22,677 nucleotides of DNA from JAXMBN01 sp046349875 (lineage in GTDB: Bacteria > Planctomycetota > Planctomycetia > Pirellulales > Pirellulaceae). The position numbers and the translations under genes are program-made. The DNA is taken from contig JAXMBN010000063.1 in assembly GCA_046349875.1 (NCBI GenBank), positions 1 through 22,677 of the forward strand. Direction: 5' to 3'. Below are positions 10,101 to 20,376 of this stretch, in pieces. The notes under the pieces are model-generated. The model had not been told where the DNA came from and did not search any database. It saw only the letters and a list, made by a program, of their open reading frames with translations. Every line of letters starts with the position of its first letter. Positions within the stretch are counted from its first letter, which is position 1.

Positions 10101-12791
10101 ACTCAAGACACGCATACACTGACGATCAATTGGGGCGAAGCGCTCCCGTCACGTTGCCAGTATCAGGAGGTACATTTTCACGCATCAGTACTGACGACAA
10201 TCCAACCAACACATCCAGCGATACCTATACGATTGGCGTTGTGTTGACGGATGACGACACAGGCACTGCAGTCGGTAAGCGCGTTACCACCACGACGGCC
10301 AACGTGAACCCTGAGATTCTCACGTTGAATGCCACCTCGGTGAACGAAGATGGCACGGTGACGCTTTCTGGGTACCTACATCGACGTAGGCACTCAAGAC
10401 ACGCATACCGACGATCAATTGGGGCGAAGCGCGCTCCGTAACGTTGTTAGTTTCAGGAGGTACATTCAGCTTCACGCATCAGTACCTCGACGACAATCCA
10501 ACCAACACATCCAGCGATACCTATACGATTGGCGTTGTGTTGACCGATGACGACACAGGAACCGCTGTCGGCAAGCGCTTACCACCACGATTACCAACGG
10601 GAACCCTGAGATTCTCACGTTGCATGCCACCTCGGTGAACGAGGATGGAACGGTAACGCTTTCGGGTACCTACATCGACGTAGGTACTCAAGATACGCAT
10701 ACCCTGACGATCGACTGGGGCGAAGGCGCTCCGGTAACGTTGCCAGTATCAGGTGGTACGTTCAGCTTCACGCATCAGTACCTCGACGACAATCCAACCA
10801 ACACATCCAGCGATACCCATACGATTGGCGTTGTGTTGACGGATGACGACACAGGAACCGCTGTCGGCAAGCGCTACCACCACGATTACCAACGTGAACC
10901 CAGAGATTCTCACGTTGCATGCCACCTCGCGAACGAGGATGGAACGGTAACGCTGGGCACCTACATCGACGTAGGTACTCAAGATACGGGCTACCCTGAC
11001 GATCGACTGGGGCGAAGGCGCGCTTCGGCAACGTTGCCGCGCATCAGGAGGTACGTTCAGCTTCACGCATCAGTACCTGACGACAATCCAACCAACACAT
11101 CCAGCGATACCTATACGATTGGCGTTGTGTTGACCGATGACGGCTGCAGGAACCGCTGTCGCGTTACCACCACGATTACCAACGCGAACCTGGTGGAGAT
11201 CACGTTGCATGCCACCTCGGTGAACGAAGCGATGGCACGGTGATGCTCTCCGGTACCTACAGCGATATCGGTACTCAAGATTACGCATGCATCTTGTCGA
11301 TCGACTGGGGCGAAGGGCGTTTCAACGTTGCCGTATCAGGTGGTATGTTCAGCTTCACGCATCAGTACCTCGACTACGAACCAAACCAACACATCCAGCG
11401 ATACCTATACGATTATGACTCTCGATAAGATGATGACACCGGTTCTCCGCTGCGATAGCAGTACCACGACCACGATTACTAACGTGGCCCTATGCTGCCT
11501 GCCACTGTACGGCGATCGGTGTTGGAGAACGGCGTCGTTCATCTAACTGGAACCTATTCAGATGTTGGTTCGCAAGATACGGCAAATTCCTGACGATCGA
11601 CTGGGGCGAAGGCGTTCCACAGACCGTAGTGGTGACTGTGGCAGACGACATTACCCATCAGCACCTAGACGATAATCCAACCAAACTCATCGAGCGATGT
11701 CTATACGACAGTTGCGATACGACCGATGATGATACTGGCACGGCAAACCCGCGCCACGACCACTATCACCAACATGGCGTCGCGAGCCAAGCTGCTGGAA
11801 ACCCAATTATTCATGATGATTGCAACACTGCGTTTCAAGTCAATGGAAGCTTTGTTGATGTTGGCTCACTCGATACGCATTTGCTGCGAATAAAAGTGAC
11901 TTCTCGCCGACCACCATACTGAATCTGCCTGCTGGCGTCGCTCTTTTGTTAAAATGAAATCATCTCTATTCGGCTTTTGGTACCTATACGATTTCCATAA
12001 CGGTAATGGACGACGATGGCGGTATCGACTCAATGACCTTTGCTAATGTGGCGGTCGTTGAGGCGACGTCCGTCATCGTGACAGACCCAGTCTGGGGCAA
12101 ACGCTGATATTCATGTATTTTCAGACCTGAAGACGACCAAATCAAGACCAAAACCAAAGCACAGAGGGCAATTGGTTTATAAGGTCCACGCCAATTAGCG
12201 GGAACCGATCGAACCCATCCCGCCGCGGGGGTCCAGATCATCCGGATGCATTTGTGTGACGGAAACGACATGGCGACCATTTCCTCGGGAGTGAACATCG
12301 GAGCCATTCTCTTTGGCGAAGGTGGCAATGACCACCTCAATGCTGGCAAGATTGCCAGTATCGTCTTGGGAGGTGACGGAGACGATATGTTGATAGGCGG
12401 GAATGGCAATGATATTCTTATCGGCGGCAGAGGTTCAGATCGCATCGTGGGCAACGGAGGATTTATTATCCTTTATTGCGGATATACCTGTACGAATCGC
12501 AATCCGAGCAACGCGATGTTGCTCACACAGACCGATGGGTATTTAAATCCATATTCCGTTAACTACGGTAGCCGCAGCCTCTCAACGAACCAACAAATCC
12601 ATATTCTCGGGAACGGAAGTCGTGTTCTCCGACCGAGCCGTGGATCAATCGCCAGGCAGCTCTGGATCAGATTTCACGCAGCTAACTGAACGCAGATTCA
12701 GACGACTTTGTGGGAGCGACATTATCACCGACCTCAAAACGAAGTGGCGGTTGATATCGATTGTTTGAGTGATGGTATAGAAGCTGTATGA
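7144..12791 (+). CDS. Giant secreted PKD/Ig-repeat and RTX-like protein, heavily frameshifted
   Basis: Joined across frames this is one protein of about 1,880 residues. Order: a basic N-terminus with LLVESLEDRRVLA (LEDRRVLA codons from 7245), the planctomycete extracellular-protein motif; a lectin-like domain (about 7270-7750; ANGGFETG, LSWSDRIQ, VNLDNVSLLV); a PKD domain (about 7775-8060; PIAEAGGPYNVSEGG); Ig-like modules (8060-8370 and 9040-9640) around a ThuA/amidotransferase-like domain (8370-9030); an unfamiliar segment (9650-9990); seven units spaced about 98 residues apart (from 10012); and RTX-like GGxGxD repeats (about 12300-12465). Dozens of small indels break the frame. Start ATG 7144 has AGGAA nine bases upstream but needs one shift to reach the LEDRRVLA frame. 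The end is uncertain: the C-terminal run ITDLKT stops at 12768 or, in another frame, 12791. A surface or adhesion role is inferred. Confidence 0.75.
8370..9030 (+). other. ThuA/amidotransferase-like domain inside the giant protein
   Basis: Joined reading gives a Rossmann-like alternation: VDVLLIYDEINAHT, then a helix and ALENAGLGVTLS, FEAVIHLNG, and ALVSFVQNGGTFLHGEWNAYE, then a beta-rich tail with VRNFGLGHIVEALHNAG. This resembles the ThuA-like/class I glutamine-amidotransferase fold. The nucleophile Cys of active amidotransferases is not seen at the expected elbow, as in ThuA proteins. The family call is by pattern only. Confidence 0.5.
10012..12060 (+). repeat. Tandem ~294-bp (98-residue) Ig-like repeats
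   Basis: Units begin with an Asn-Val-containing linker at about 10012, 10301, 10596, 10891, 11181, 11481 and 11771, giving spacings of 289, 295, 295, 290, 300 and 290 bases. Each repeats the same blocks: ATSVNEDGTVTLSGTY, DVGTQDTHTLTIDWGEG, FSFTHQYLDDNPTNTSSD and VVLTDDDTG. Units 2-4 are almost identical apart from private indels; units 6 and 7 are more diverged, and a final degraded module runs to about 12060. Related, older modules occur at 8060, 9038 and 9354. Confidence 0.85.
12300..12465 (+). other. RTX-like Gly-Asp calcium-binding repeat
   Basis: In one frame four consecutive turns follow the GGxGxDxL pattern: FGEGGNDHL, LGGDGDDML, IGGNGNDIL and IGGRGSDRI. Such repeats form calcium-filled beta-rolls in secreted proteins. 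In planctomycete giant proteins they often sit near the C-terminus, as here. Confidence 0.8.
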
Positions 12792-12799
12792 AAAGTTGA

Positions 12800-13660
12800 T
12801 ACAGACGTCTGCTTTCTTGTATAAGACGTCCGCAAATTTTGACTTTCCTTTGACCACCTGAAGAAAAACCAGATACGGCGCAGTTAATTGTTATTTCGAT
12901 TCGCTGAAATTCATCGAAAAAGCTAGCAACAATCGATGTTGAGATAGAAAAAGACCCCAGATAGTAAAGGTATGGGTTCTCAGGCAACTGAGGATCAGGC
13001 ACCGGAAAACAATAATCGTCAAAGCAACGATTGCCGATTACCCATCGCGGTGAGTTAAGAGCCAGCCCACCACGATATCACTTCTGGGGCAACAATACCC
13101 ACTGAACTGATCGTTCGTACGTACGCAACCAACCAGCGGAGAGCTGCTTGTAGTCATAGAACCTGAAGCGTTCTCAATCGTCGCACCAGCAATGCCAGTG
13201 GCAGCTTGGGTTCAACTGAGTGGCTCAAGCACTTGTCTAAGGTCACGATCTTTACCAATGCCTCAGGCTCAGCACTATCTCTGCTGAAGGCACTGCTACA
13301 CTCTGCTAATTTGTCGCGAATGGACTTGCCTGAACTCAAATCACTTTAGGCAAGATGGACGAGTAATGGTGGGAAGGTTCTTGGAAAGGGATCCGATCAT
13401 TATAAGATGGATATAACTGTATCAACTGATTATCCAGTTGGCGGCGTTTGATCCATCCGACTTTATAGGATCGTGGGTAACAACCTCTCCACCTCCAACG
13501 GCATGCCGGCTTGGCAAGCCGAAGCAACTGATGCAGAAGGCACCCGCAGGGCTGTTTGTTCATGATACCGTTTTGGTATTATCCAGTCGTTGTCCGGATT
13601 CTACCTCCACATCCTGAAGGTCCGAGTTATCTTGATGGGCTACAAGGATTTTTAAGGGCC
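12800..13660 (+). other. Intergenic, no supported gene
   Basis: No reading frame longer than about 75 codons looks like protein except short open runs on the plus strand (for example around 13120-13270 and 13340-13440), separated by stops. A broken gene cannot be excluded, because neighbouring genes also carry indels, but nothing recognisable is present. Confidence 0.4.
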
Positions 13661-13726
13661 TTCTGATGTTTGAGGCAGCATGCGACAACTGCTGTCAACC
13701 GCGCTGGCACTCCGCTCAATGCAAAA

Positions 13727-14068
13727 ATGAAACGCAATGGCTCGTATTTAGATTACAGTCATATTGGCAGAACAACCATGGTCGCGGTTGTCACAGCCGC
13801 TTTATCATCCAGTTTGGTGGTCACTTCCTGTTGGGATTGGGCCAATATTTTCAATCAGGCGTGTATGCAGGGGTTAGTTGCTTTATTCTCAAATGTAGCT
13901 CAGCTAACAGCTACCACCGTGGAGGACATGAGCGATCCACCTGATGATGGAGTACCAGATCAATTGGTTCCGGCTATTGGGCCTGTTTATTTTTGTTGGT
14001 TCATAGCAATTGCAAGGTGCAGTAAAGTTTGGATTACTTGTTTCTTTTCCGATGGTTCAGCTTCATAA
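13727..14068 (+). CDS. Small probable lipoprotein or secreted protein, unknown
   Basis: About 113 residues from the ATG at 13727. A basic start leads to a hydrophobic run, VAVVTAALSSSLVVTSC, ending in a lipobox-like VTSC, so the mature protein may be lipid-anchored at that Cys. The following segment WDWANIFNQACMQGLVALF and the acidic DPPDDGVPDQLVPAIGPV look like true protein. The last 25 residues (after about 13985) look unlike protein, so the frame may be lost and the natural stop may lie elsewhere. No clear ribosome site precedes the ATG. A second start at 13778 (MVAVVT) is possible. The family is not recognised. Confidence 0.45.
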   Translation: MKRNGSYLDYSHIGRTTMVAVVTAALSSSLVVTSCWDWANIFNQACMQGLVALFSNVAQLTATTVEDMSDPPDDGVPDQLVPAIGPVYFCWFIAIARCSKVWITCFFSDGSAS

Positions 14069-14158
14069 CGATCCAACTTGGCCGAAATGGGACTGGGGTC
14101 CAACTTCAGCAATGTCGTCCATTTTGTCCATATATCTTTAATAAATGGTGAGTATAAC

Positions 14159-14673
14159 ATGACTTCACGCCTTTCATTTCTTTGCGTATGTATCAGCCTT
14201 GGTGTGTTGTGCCAAGTCTCTGAAGGTTCGGATTCCGAGGCCGATACTCTTTCTGTGGTATTTAGATCACAGTCAGGTCGAGAACTTGTCCAACTCATCG
14301 AGAGCGAGGTGGCAAAAGTTACGTGGATTGCGATTAAAATAGTGGGCGTGTTTGCGATTCAGAAACTGCGGTTATTCGCATTAAAGACATAGTCGAGGAT
14401 CTTCGCAATTTTCGAAAAAATATTAGAGATCCATCAAAGCTTGAAAGCGTCGATTTGATAGTAGTTGGCAAGAATGTTGAAAAGAGTTCGCTTGATCGAG
14501 AATCGCTCATACACCTTTTCAGTATGCCTCAGATGCGTCAGATTGCAGAGTCTATGAATAAATCAACGAGGAAAGTAGATCGAATTCGTTTCATACCTGA
14601 TATTGCGGCTACGTTTGCCGGCAGTCTCAACGTCAAGAAACGCCCAGTCTGTACAAAATCAACAACCGAGTAA
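14159..14673 (+). CDS. Secreted hypothetical protein, one frameshift
   Basis: ATG 14159 opens a signal peptide (hydrophobic residues 5-18, cut probably after VSEG) and a mature part reading SGRELVQLIESEVAKVTW. Near 14330-14340 the frame shifts by one base; the new frame runs cleanly from NSGRVCDSETAVIRIKDIVE to the TAA at 14671-14673, for about 171 residues. The C-terminal half is charged and helical (VDLIVVGKNVEKSS, MPQMRQIAESMNKSTRK). I do not recognise the family. It follows the small lipoprotein-like gene in the same direction and could be co-transcribed. Confidence 0.55.
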
Positions 14674-15372
14674 TCCGTCAAAATAGACCATGTGGCGATT
14701 GTGCCGAACTAACTTCTTGTAATAGCTACTGTAGTGCTCCCTAAGATAAGAGACGTTAGCAACGATAAGGGTCGAGGTGAGGACGGATTCTGAGCGGGGA
14801 ACGGGTGGCGTCTGAAATCGTCGAGAATCGCGGTTTCTTTAGCCTTTCTCTATCGCGTTCGAAACCACTCATGTTGCAAACGTTTTTTAAGAGGCCTCTT
14901 GGCATGCTGCCAGAGGCTCATTGGGGAATGCACAATCGCGATGATCGTGCTGTTTTGAGGAGGATTTTCGGGGCATCGACAGAGTCTCTACCTTCGAACG
15001 AATAAGCGTTGTTTCTGTTCGTTCATGTCGAGGTTTCGCAAAGCGCGGCTGCTATGCATAACTGACAGGCACTTCGCGATGAGCTGGGTCCTCACTGAAT
15101 GGGATCGAAGTATCACGAGTCAGGATGCTCGCCAGCTTATGGCCCCTCACCCCCACCCCTCTCCCCGCTTGCAGTTAGATTCGCCCTGGACAATCCGTGG
15201 CGGGGCGAGGGGAGAATACCGGGGCATGTGCGGTGCGACTGAAATAGTGCGGACGAAGCTGAAGCGCCGCCAGGCGAACTGCAAGCGGAGGAATGTTCAG
15301 CGTTAGGTCTGATGGTTCATTCCTGCGAGGTTTTGCTGCGGCGACTTGAGTAGTGCAAAAAGCCTCATCGTA
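14674..15372 (+). other. Intergenic, no supported gene
   Basis: Nothing here reads as a gene. It holds a GAACGAA/TTCGTTC hairpin (14996-15002 with 15018-15024), a hairpin around 14893-14915 and the GC-rich inverted repeat listed separately. It is flanked by a plus-strand gene ending at 14673 and the minus-strand gcvP end, so it is a convergent 3'-3' spacer. Confidence 0.45.
15156..15212. repeat. GC-rich inverted repeat
   Basis: A 13-base arm of C-rich sequence (15156-15168) pairs with 15200-15212 with one mismatch, around a 31-base loop. The left flank is also C-rich (ACCCCCACCCC). It looks like a REP/MITE-type intergenic element, possibly a bidirectional terminator between convergent genes. 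Confidence 0.45.
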
Positions 15373-15408
15373 CACGACAGGCCGGGTTTTCTTCAAGATC
15401 GATCGTGA

Positions 15409-18258
15409 TCAGCGCGTGGGTGAGGCGACGTCTTCTTCGTGGAAGCCACGGGAGGACATGCGCAGACGAGGTTGCGATCCCCGTAAACGTTGTCGACGCG
15501 ACCAACGGGTGGCCAGTATTTGACTGCGTAGTTCACTTCAGGATCGGGACAAACTGCAATCTGACGCGAATAGACTCGGCTTCGTCTGCAGGGGATCGAA
15601 TCGAGTGTATGCGGTGCATTGTGAAGAGGGTTGTTATCGGCTGGCCACTCGCCCGTTCGCACTCGTTCCGATTCAGCATGGATTGCCAACATGGCTCGGC
15701 AGAATCGCTCCAGTTCGCTCAGCGATTCGCTTTCAGTCGGTTCGATCATGGATGTCCCAGCAACTGGGAACGACATGGTGGGTAAAGTGTGGAACCGTAG
15801 TCGATCAAAACGTCGCAATGTCATCGACCGTAACGTGGGAATCCTTGTCGAGCGGTCGAGTATCGACGATGCACCAGAGCCGTATCAAGCCTCGGTTACC
15901 CGTGTAAAGAATGGAATAGCATCCCTTAAGACGATGCGCTACGTAGTTGGCATTGAGAATCGCTACTTGCGTTGCCCGCTTCAGGCCTTCGCTTCCCATC
16001 ATGCGAATGTACATCCAGGAAATGGGAAGGATGCTGGCGCTGCCAAAAGGTGCCGCACTCACCGCAGGCCCTTGGCGATCGAGAGCAACACCATCTTTGG
16101 GAAGAAACTTGGCTAGGTGCGTTTTTACGGCAACAGGGCCTACACCGGGGCCTCCACCGCCGTGAGGAATGCAAAAGGTTTTGTGAAGGTTGAGGTGGGA
16201 AACGTCGCCGCCAAACTGTCCGGGTTTGGCCAAACCAACCAAGGCATTGAGATTGGCACCGTCGATATAGACTTGTCCACCCGCAGCATGCACTTTCTCA
16301 CAAACCGATCGAACGCCTTCCTCGAACACTCCATGCGTTGAAGGATAGGTGATCATGATGGCCGCCACGCGTCCTGGGTATGCTGCAATCTTGGCATCCA
16401 AATCCTGTAGATCGACATTGCCTTGGTCGTCGCATTTGACGACCACCACTTGCATGTTCACCATCTGAGCACTGGCGGGATTGGTACCGTGAGCACTACT
16501 AGGTATTAAGCACACATCGCGGTGAGCTTCCCCTCGTGATTCATGGTAATGCTTAATGGCGAGTAGCCCAGCATATTCTCCTTGCGAACCAGCATTAGGC
16601 TGGAGCGAGATTGCATCGTATCCGGTGATCTCGCAGAGCCATGCTTCCAGCTGCTGAACCATTTTTTGATAGCCGACCCATTGATCGCTCGGGGCGAATG
16701 GATGGATGCTGTTGAACTCAGGCCAAGTGACGGGAGTCAATTGGCTCGCAGCGTTCAGCTTCATCGTGCACGAACCAAGTGGAATCATGGCTCGATCGAG
16801 CGCGATATCCATTTCGCTGAGACGGCGCATATAGCGCATCATCTCCGTTTCGGAACGATAGCAGTGGAAGACCTCTTGCGTGAGAATGGTATCGGTTCGC
16901 CAGTGGTGATCCTTGACTAGCGATTCACCAGCATTTTCGACGGAAGAAGCCCCAAACAATTGACAGAGTGCGACGACTTCTTGTTCCGTGCTGACTTCGT
17001 CGAGCGAAATTCCGATTTCATGGTCCGAAAGCTTGCGAAGGTTGAAGCCAGCGTGAAGAGCTTTGGCTATGAGGGCATCGACATCCTGTCCTGCATGAAC
17101 CGCGAGCGTATCGAAGAATTGTTCGCTGCGGCAAGCATAACCTTGCTTACGAAGAGTCTTGAACAATCGCGTGGTCAGCGTGTGGACGCGGGTCGCGATG
17201 GCTCGCAATCCTTCGGGGCCATGGTAGCACGCGTAGAGCGTAGCCATGATGGCAAGAAGTGCTTGGGCCGTGCAGATATTGGAGGTGGCTTTTTCGCGTC
17301 GGATGTGTTGTTCACGCGTTTGAAGAGCCAATCGATAGGCTGGTTTTCCATGTCGATCGATGGATTGGCCAACAATGCGGCCCGGCATGGTACGCTTGTA
17401 AACATCGCGCGTCGCCATGAAGGCTGCGTGAGGTCCACCCAATCCCAAGGGAACACCAAAGCGTTGCGAATTGCCAATCGCAATATCAGCTCCCAGTGCA
17501 CCGGGACTCTTTAGGAGAAGAAGAGCTAATAGGTCGGTAGCTAAGACAACCAATGCTTGATGATCATGGGCTTGTGCGACCAAGGCATCGAGATTTCGAA
17601 TCACTCCGTCGGTACCGGGATATTGTGCCAACACGCCGAAGACACCATTCCAATCGGCGACTGGTTGATCTTCATCAAACAAGACAACTTCAATTCCGAG
17701 CGGAATGGCGCGCGTTTGCACAACGTCGATCGTTTGCGGATGGCATGAGCGAGAGACGAGAAACTTCTTCGCATCACCCTTCGTATTTCGAAGGCATAAC
17801 GCCATCGCTTCAGCGGCAGCCGTCCCTTCATCGAGCAGTGAGCAGTTGGCGATATCGAGGCCCGTTAATTCTTTGACCATGGTCTGGAAGTAGAACAGCA
17901 CTTCCAAACGACCCTGAGAGATTTCGGGCTGGTAAGGTGTATAGGCCGTATACCACGCTGGGTTTTCGAGCACGTTCCGCTGAATGACCTTGGGTGTATG
18001 TGTTCCGTAATAGCCTTGGCCGATGAGTGATCGAAAGACTTTGTTTTGGTTGGCGAAGGCTCGCAGTTCGTTTAGTGCTTCTTCTTCCGTGACCCCATGA
18101 GGTAGGTTCATGGGAGCGTCGTGCAAAATGCTCTGTGGGACCACAGCTTGGGCAAGTTCATCGAGAGATGAAAGGCCGAGCGATTGGAGCATGCTCCGAA
18201 TATCTTCATCGCGAGGACCGATATGTCGAGAAACGAAAGGAGGCAATCGCAAAGCCAA
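15409..18258 (-). CDS. gcvP: Glycine dehydrogenase (decarboxylating), P-protein
   Basis: Decarboxylates glycine in the glycine cleavage system using pyridoxal phosphate and passes the aminomethyl group to lipoyl H-protein. The single-chain form is about 949 residues, as expected. The N-terminus FVSRHIGPRDEDIRSML and the PLP site HLNLHKTFCIPHGGGGPG (Lys 693) identify it. The start is TTG 18258: AAGGAG lies seven bases upstream and no better start matches the family N-terminus. The frame is unbroken from 18258 to about 15820; small indels near 15860-15780 (lost register after VTVDDIA) and near 15445 follow, after which the C-terminus EEDVASPTR and the TGA at 15409-15411 appear. No gcvT or gcvH is in the window. 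A glycine riboswitch sits upstream. Confidence 0.97.
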
Positions 18259-18265
18259 GGTCTAA

Positions 18266-18271
18266 CTCCTT
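18266..18271 (-). promoter_or_regulatory. Ribosome site for a TTG start (gcvP)
   Basis: AAGGAG on the minus strand, seven bases before TTG 18258. It decides the unusual start codon. Confidence 0.7.
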
Positions 18272-18375
18272 GCTGAGGTATCAGAATCGATTCAGAGAAA
18301 ACGAAACTGATGAAGAATGGGAACGAACGGGATGGTAGGAAATCACGGCATTACGCTGGAAATCCTGAACGACCT

Positions 18376-18576
18376 CGCCCCTCTGTCCATTTACCTGAGA
18401 GATCAACTGCCATTGGCAGTTTTGCCCCTTCGGTGGATTGCTAAAGATAAATCGCAATCGCTCTCCAGAGATGGTGTATCAATCTGCCGGTCCTTTTGCC
18501 TGAGCGGTTCAGGGCTGCTTGCACCTTCGGCGTCTACCAAATCATCGTTTCGTAGATCTCTCGCGCCAGATCTGCA
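18376..18576 (-). ncRNA. Tandem glycine riboswitch
   Basis: On the minus strand two consecutive glycine aptamers are visible. Each has the purine-rich opening and the conserved GCCGAAGG/CACCGAAGG core (near 18521-18532 and 18425-18435), followed by CTCAGGCAAAAGGAC (first, about 18491-18506) or CTCAGGTAAATGGACAGAG (second, about 18382-18400). The short linker fits the cooperative two-aptamer form. It lies 118 bases before gcvP, so glycine probably turns on the cleavage system. The switch element between aptamer and start (18260-18370) shows no obvious terminator, so control could be at translation. Confidence 0.93.
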
Positions 18577-18627
18577 CCATTCCTCTATTGTAGGCCGCAC
18601 TCTCAAGAAAACCTAGTGGTACCCTCC

Positions 18628-18804
18628 TCACAACCTTGGTTGTCCCCCTCGTAGAATGCGTTTGGGAGGCATCGCTGGAGGTGGTTCAGGTTGCTTGGGC
18701 GGAAAAATGCGAGCGTGACGAAAAGATACAGCGAGGCAAACTAGAAAAAACAACGTAATTGCGGTACTCTTACAAGACTTTTGACAGCTTGCTTTTCCCT
18801 CGAA
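18628..18804 (-). CDS. Possible small membrane protein, start unclear
   Basis: A minus-strand frame ending at 18628 contains KSTAITLFFLVCLAVSFR, a likely transmembrane helix, followed by a proline-rich basic tail (PPKQPEPPPAMPPKR). No in-frame start close to the helix is clear; the nearest ATG at 18885 would overlap the yacG start. It sits between the riboswitch and yacG and may be a broken or short gene. Confidence 0.25.
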   Translation of the reverse strand, partial: FEGKASCQKSCKSTAITLFFLVCLAVSFRHARIFPPKQPEPPPAMPPKRILRGGQPRL

Positions 18805-18873
18805 GTCGTGGGGGAAGCCCTTGATGTGTGAACCTTCTGCGAAAACAGTCGTTATGGGAAACGCGAGGATGGA

Positions 18874-19104
18874 GTGACGGAACAACCGATGCTTCGATGC
18901 CCAACATGCGGGGCGTCATTCCAAGCAGATCGTCAATCGCGGCATATGCCATTTTGTAGTTCAAGATGCCAATTGGTGGATCTCCACAAATGGATGAATC
19001 ACGAAATTGGAATTCCTCACCATGCCAGCGACGAGGATGAACAAGAACAGGAAGTTCAAATCGAGTCCCGGCTCGAGTATCGATTCGATGAGAACGATGA
19101 TTGA
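18874..19104 (+). CDS. yacG: DNA gyrase inhibitor YacG-like zinc protein
   Basis: A 76-residue protein. The four zinc ligands are Cys 9, 12, 28 and 32 in CPTCG and FCSSRC, followed by the family signature QLVDLHKW. E. coli YacG binds GyrB and blocks DNA binding. Here an acidic C-terminal tail (about residues 50-76, rich in Glu and Asp) follows the core. The start is GTG 18874 with GAGG at 18865-18868, five bases upstream; an internal ATG at 18889 would leave only Arg before the first Cys pair. Confidence 0.9.
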   Translation: MTEQPMLRCPTCGASFQADRQSRHMPFCSSRCQLVDLHKWMNHEIGIPHHASDEDEQEQEVQIESRLEYRFDENDD

Positions 19105-19141
19105 TAACCGAGATCGATGATTGAAAACTAAAGGGTAGATT

Positions 19142-20268
19142 GTGGACAACTTACAAGATCGCGTTGGTGTTCCTTCCGTAACCATCGATTGGTATCGATC
19201 GCTTCCATGGTGGCCATTGTGCTCGCGTGCAATCACCACGGCCTGGCGTCTGAGCCATCTCGTGGTAGGTACGGTTGCGGCCATGCTGGTCACGATAGGA
19301 TGGAATGTCGCTGACTCAATCTTTGGAGATCCGACCAGCGTATTTCAATCGGCTTCACTCACCCGGAATCCAATCAGTGGGACTTGGCAGAATTTGACCC
19401 ATGCCCTCTTCGCATTTCGCGAAGGAGGTGGCTTCATCGAGTTGGCTCGCATTCTCTTGGGCGGCCTATGGACCGTCGTTGTTTGCGCCGGATTGGGCGG
19501 GCTGTTAGCACGGCGCTCTGTTTATGAAATGAGTACGCAATCACCTGCGGATTGGGGAACGACATTGCGACTTGTGAAGAGTCGATTCACCAGTTTGCTT
19601 TGGACGTTGGTGATGCCCTGGTCAGCATTAGTAGTCCTGTTGATTCCTGTATTGGTGCTCGGGCTCCTAGGGCGACTCGGAAGTGTTGGAGTCTGGATTG
19701 CAGGGCTTGCAATGATACCGATGGTCTTGCTGATGATTGGAGCAGGATGGTTGGCGTTGCTTGGAGCCTTGGGATTTCCACTTGCCGTAACGGCAGTGGT
19801 GGCCGAGAAACAAGCAGACGCCTTCGATGGTTTTTCTCGATCTGCTGCTTACTTGTACCAGCGTCCTTTTACTTTTGGATTGGGTGTCGCGCTGGCAAAT
19901 CTGGTCGCGTGGGGGGCAGCGTTCGCGGTGGATTTTGCGATGAAGATGGGCTTGCAAGTTGTCTTTGGTGGCCTTTGAACCAGCATCAGCACGACCGATC
20001 CATCAAGACGGACTGCGAATCCATTTCGGTTTCTTGCATTTGCCGAAGACTTCGGCGGAAGTTAGCGATTACCGGGTTTGTCTTCAGTTTCTTCTGGTCG
20101 GCAGCGGCAGCGCTGTATCTAACGCTCCGTCATGAAGTCGACCACACCGATATGGATGAGATCGATTTGTTTGAAAAGCAACCAGCCAAGTCGATTCCTT
20201 CGATCGGTAGCCCCCCATCTCCTGAAAATAACCCAGCCCTTTCTGGTGTTCACGAGCAAGCCGAGTAA
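19142..20268 (+). CDS. Multi-pass membrane protein, unknown, one frameshift
   Basis: GTG 19142 begins a protein with hydrophobic segments at about residues 38-57, 101-122, 150-175, 180-207 and 247-265. That frame stops at 19978, but another frame carries a sixth segment, LAITGFVFSFFWSAAAALYL, then an acidic tail (VDHTDMDEIDLFEKQ) to the TAA at 20268. The text between about 19960 and 20070 is unlike protein, so one or more indels probably lie there. Joined, the protein is about 375 residues. The family is not recognised by name. It sits between yacG and rsmG on the same strand. Confidence 0.6.
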
Positions 20269-20322
20269 GATCGAATACTTGTCGTCGCCGGTCTGTTTGC
20301 GTTGTAGGCCCGAATGCATTGG

Positions 20323-20357
20323 AGGCTCGAGCAGTTTCTCGAGCCTATTGTCCTTTT
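20323..20357 (+). terminator. Probable Rho-independent terminator
   Basis: A perfect 9-bp stem (20323-20331 with 20338-20346), a 6-nt loop and a T-run at 20353-20357. The T-run is six bases from the stem, slightly far. It separates the membrane protein gene from rsmG. Confidence 0.65.
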
Positions 20358-20376
20358 TGGTTAGCGAGTTTCCACC

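Noticed and set aside
12806..12831. Two GACGTC palindromes resembling an operator or terminator after the giant gene
   Set aside because: Hexamer palindromes this short occur by chance, and no T-run or conserved spacing is present.
13987..14161. Minus-strand 57-codon ORF starting at 14161 with an AAAGG site upstream and protein-like text (WTKWTTLLKLDPSPISAKL)
   Set aside because: It overlaps the ends of two plausible plus-strand secreted genes and shares its start with the complement of ATG 14159. It remains a fair alternative for the tail of 13727-14068, but nothing identifies it.
15631..16116. 161-codon plus-strand ORF over the gcvP 3' end
   Set aside because: The minus strand carries conserved P-protein sequence here once two indels are allowed.
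16960..17514. 184-codon plus-strand ORF
   Set aside because: It is the antisense of the clean part of gcvP.
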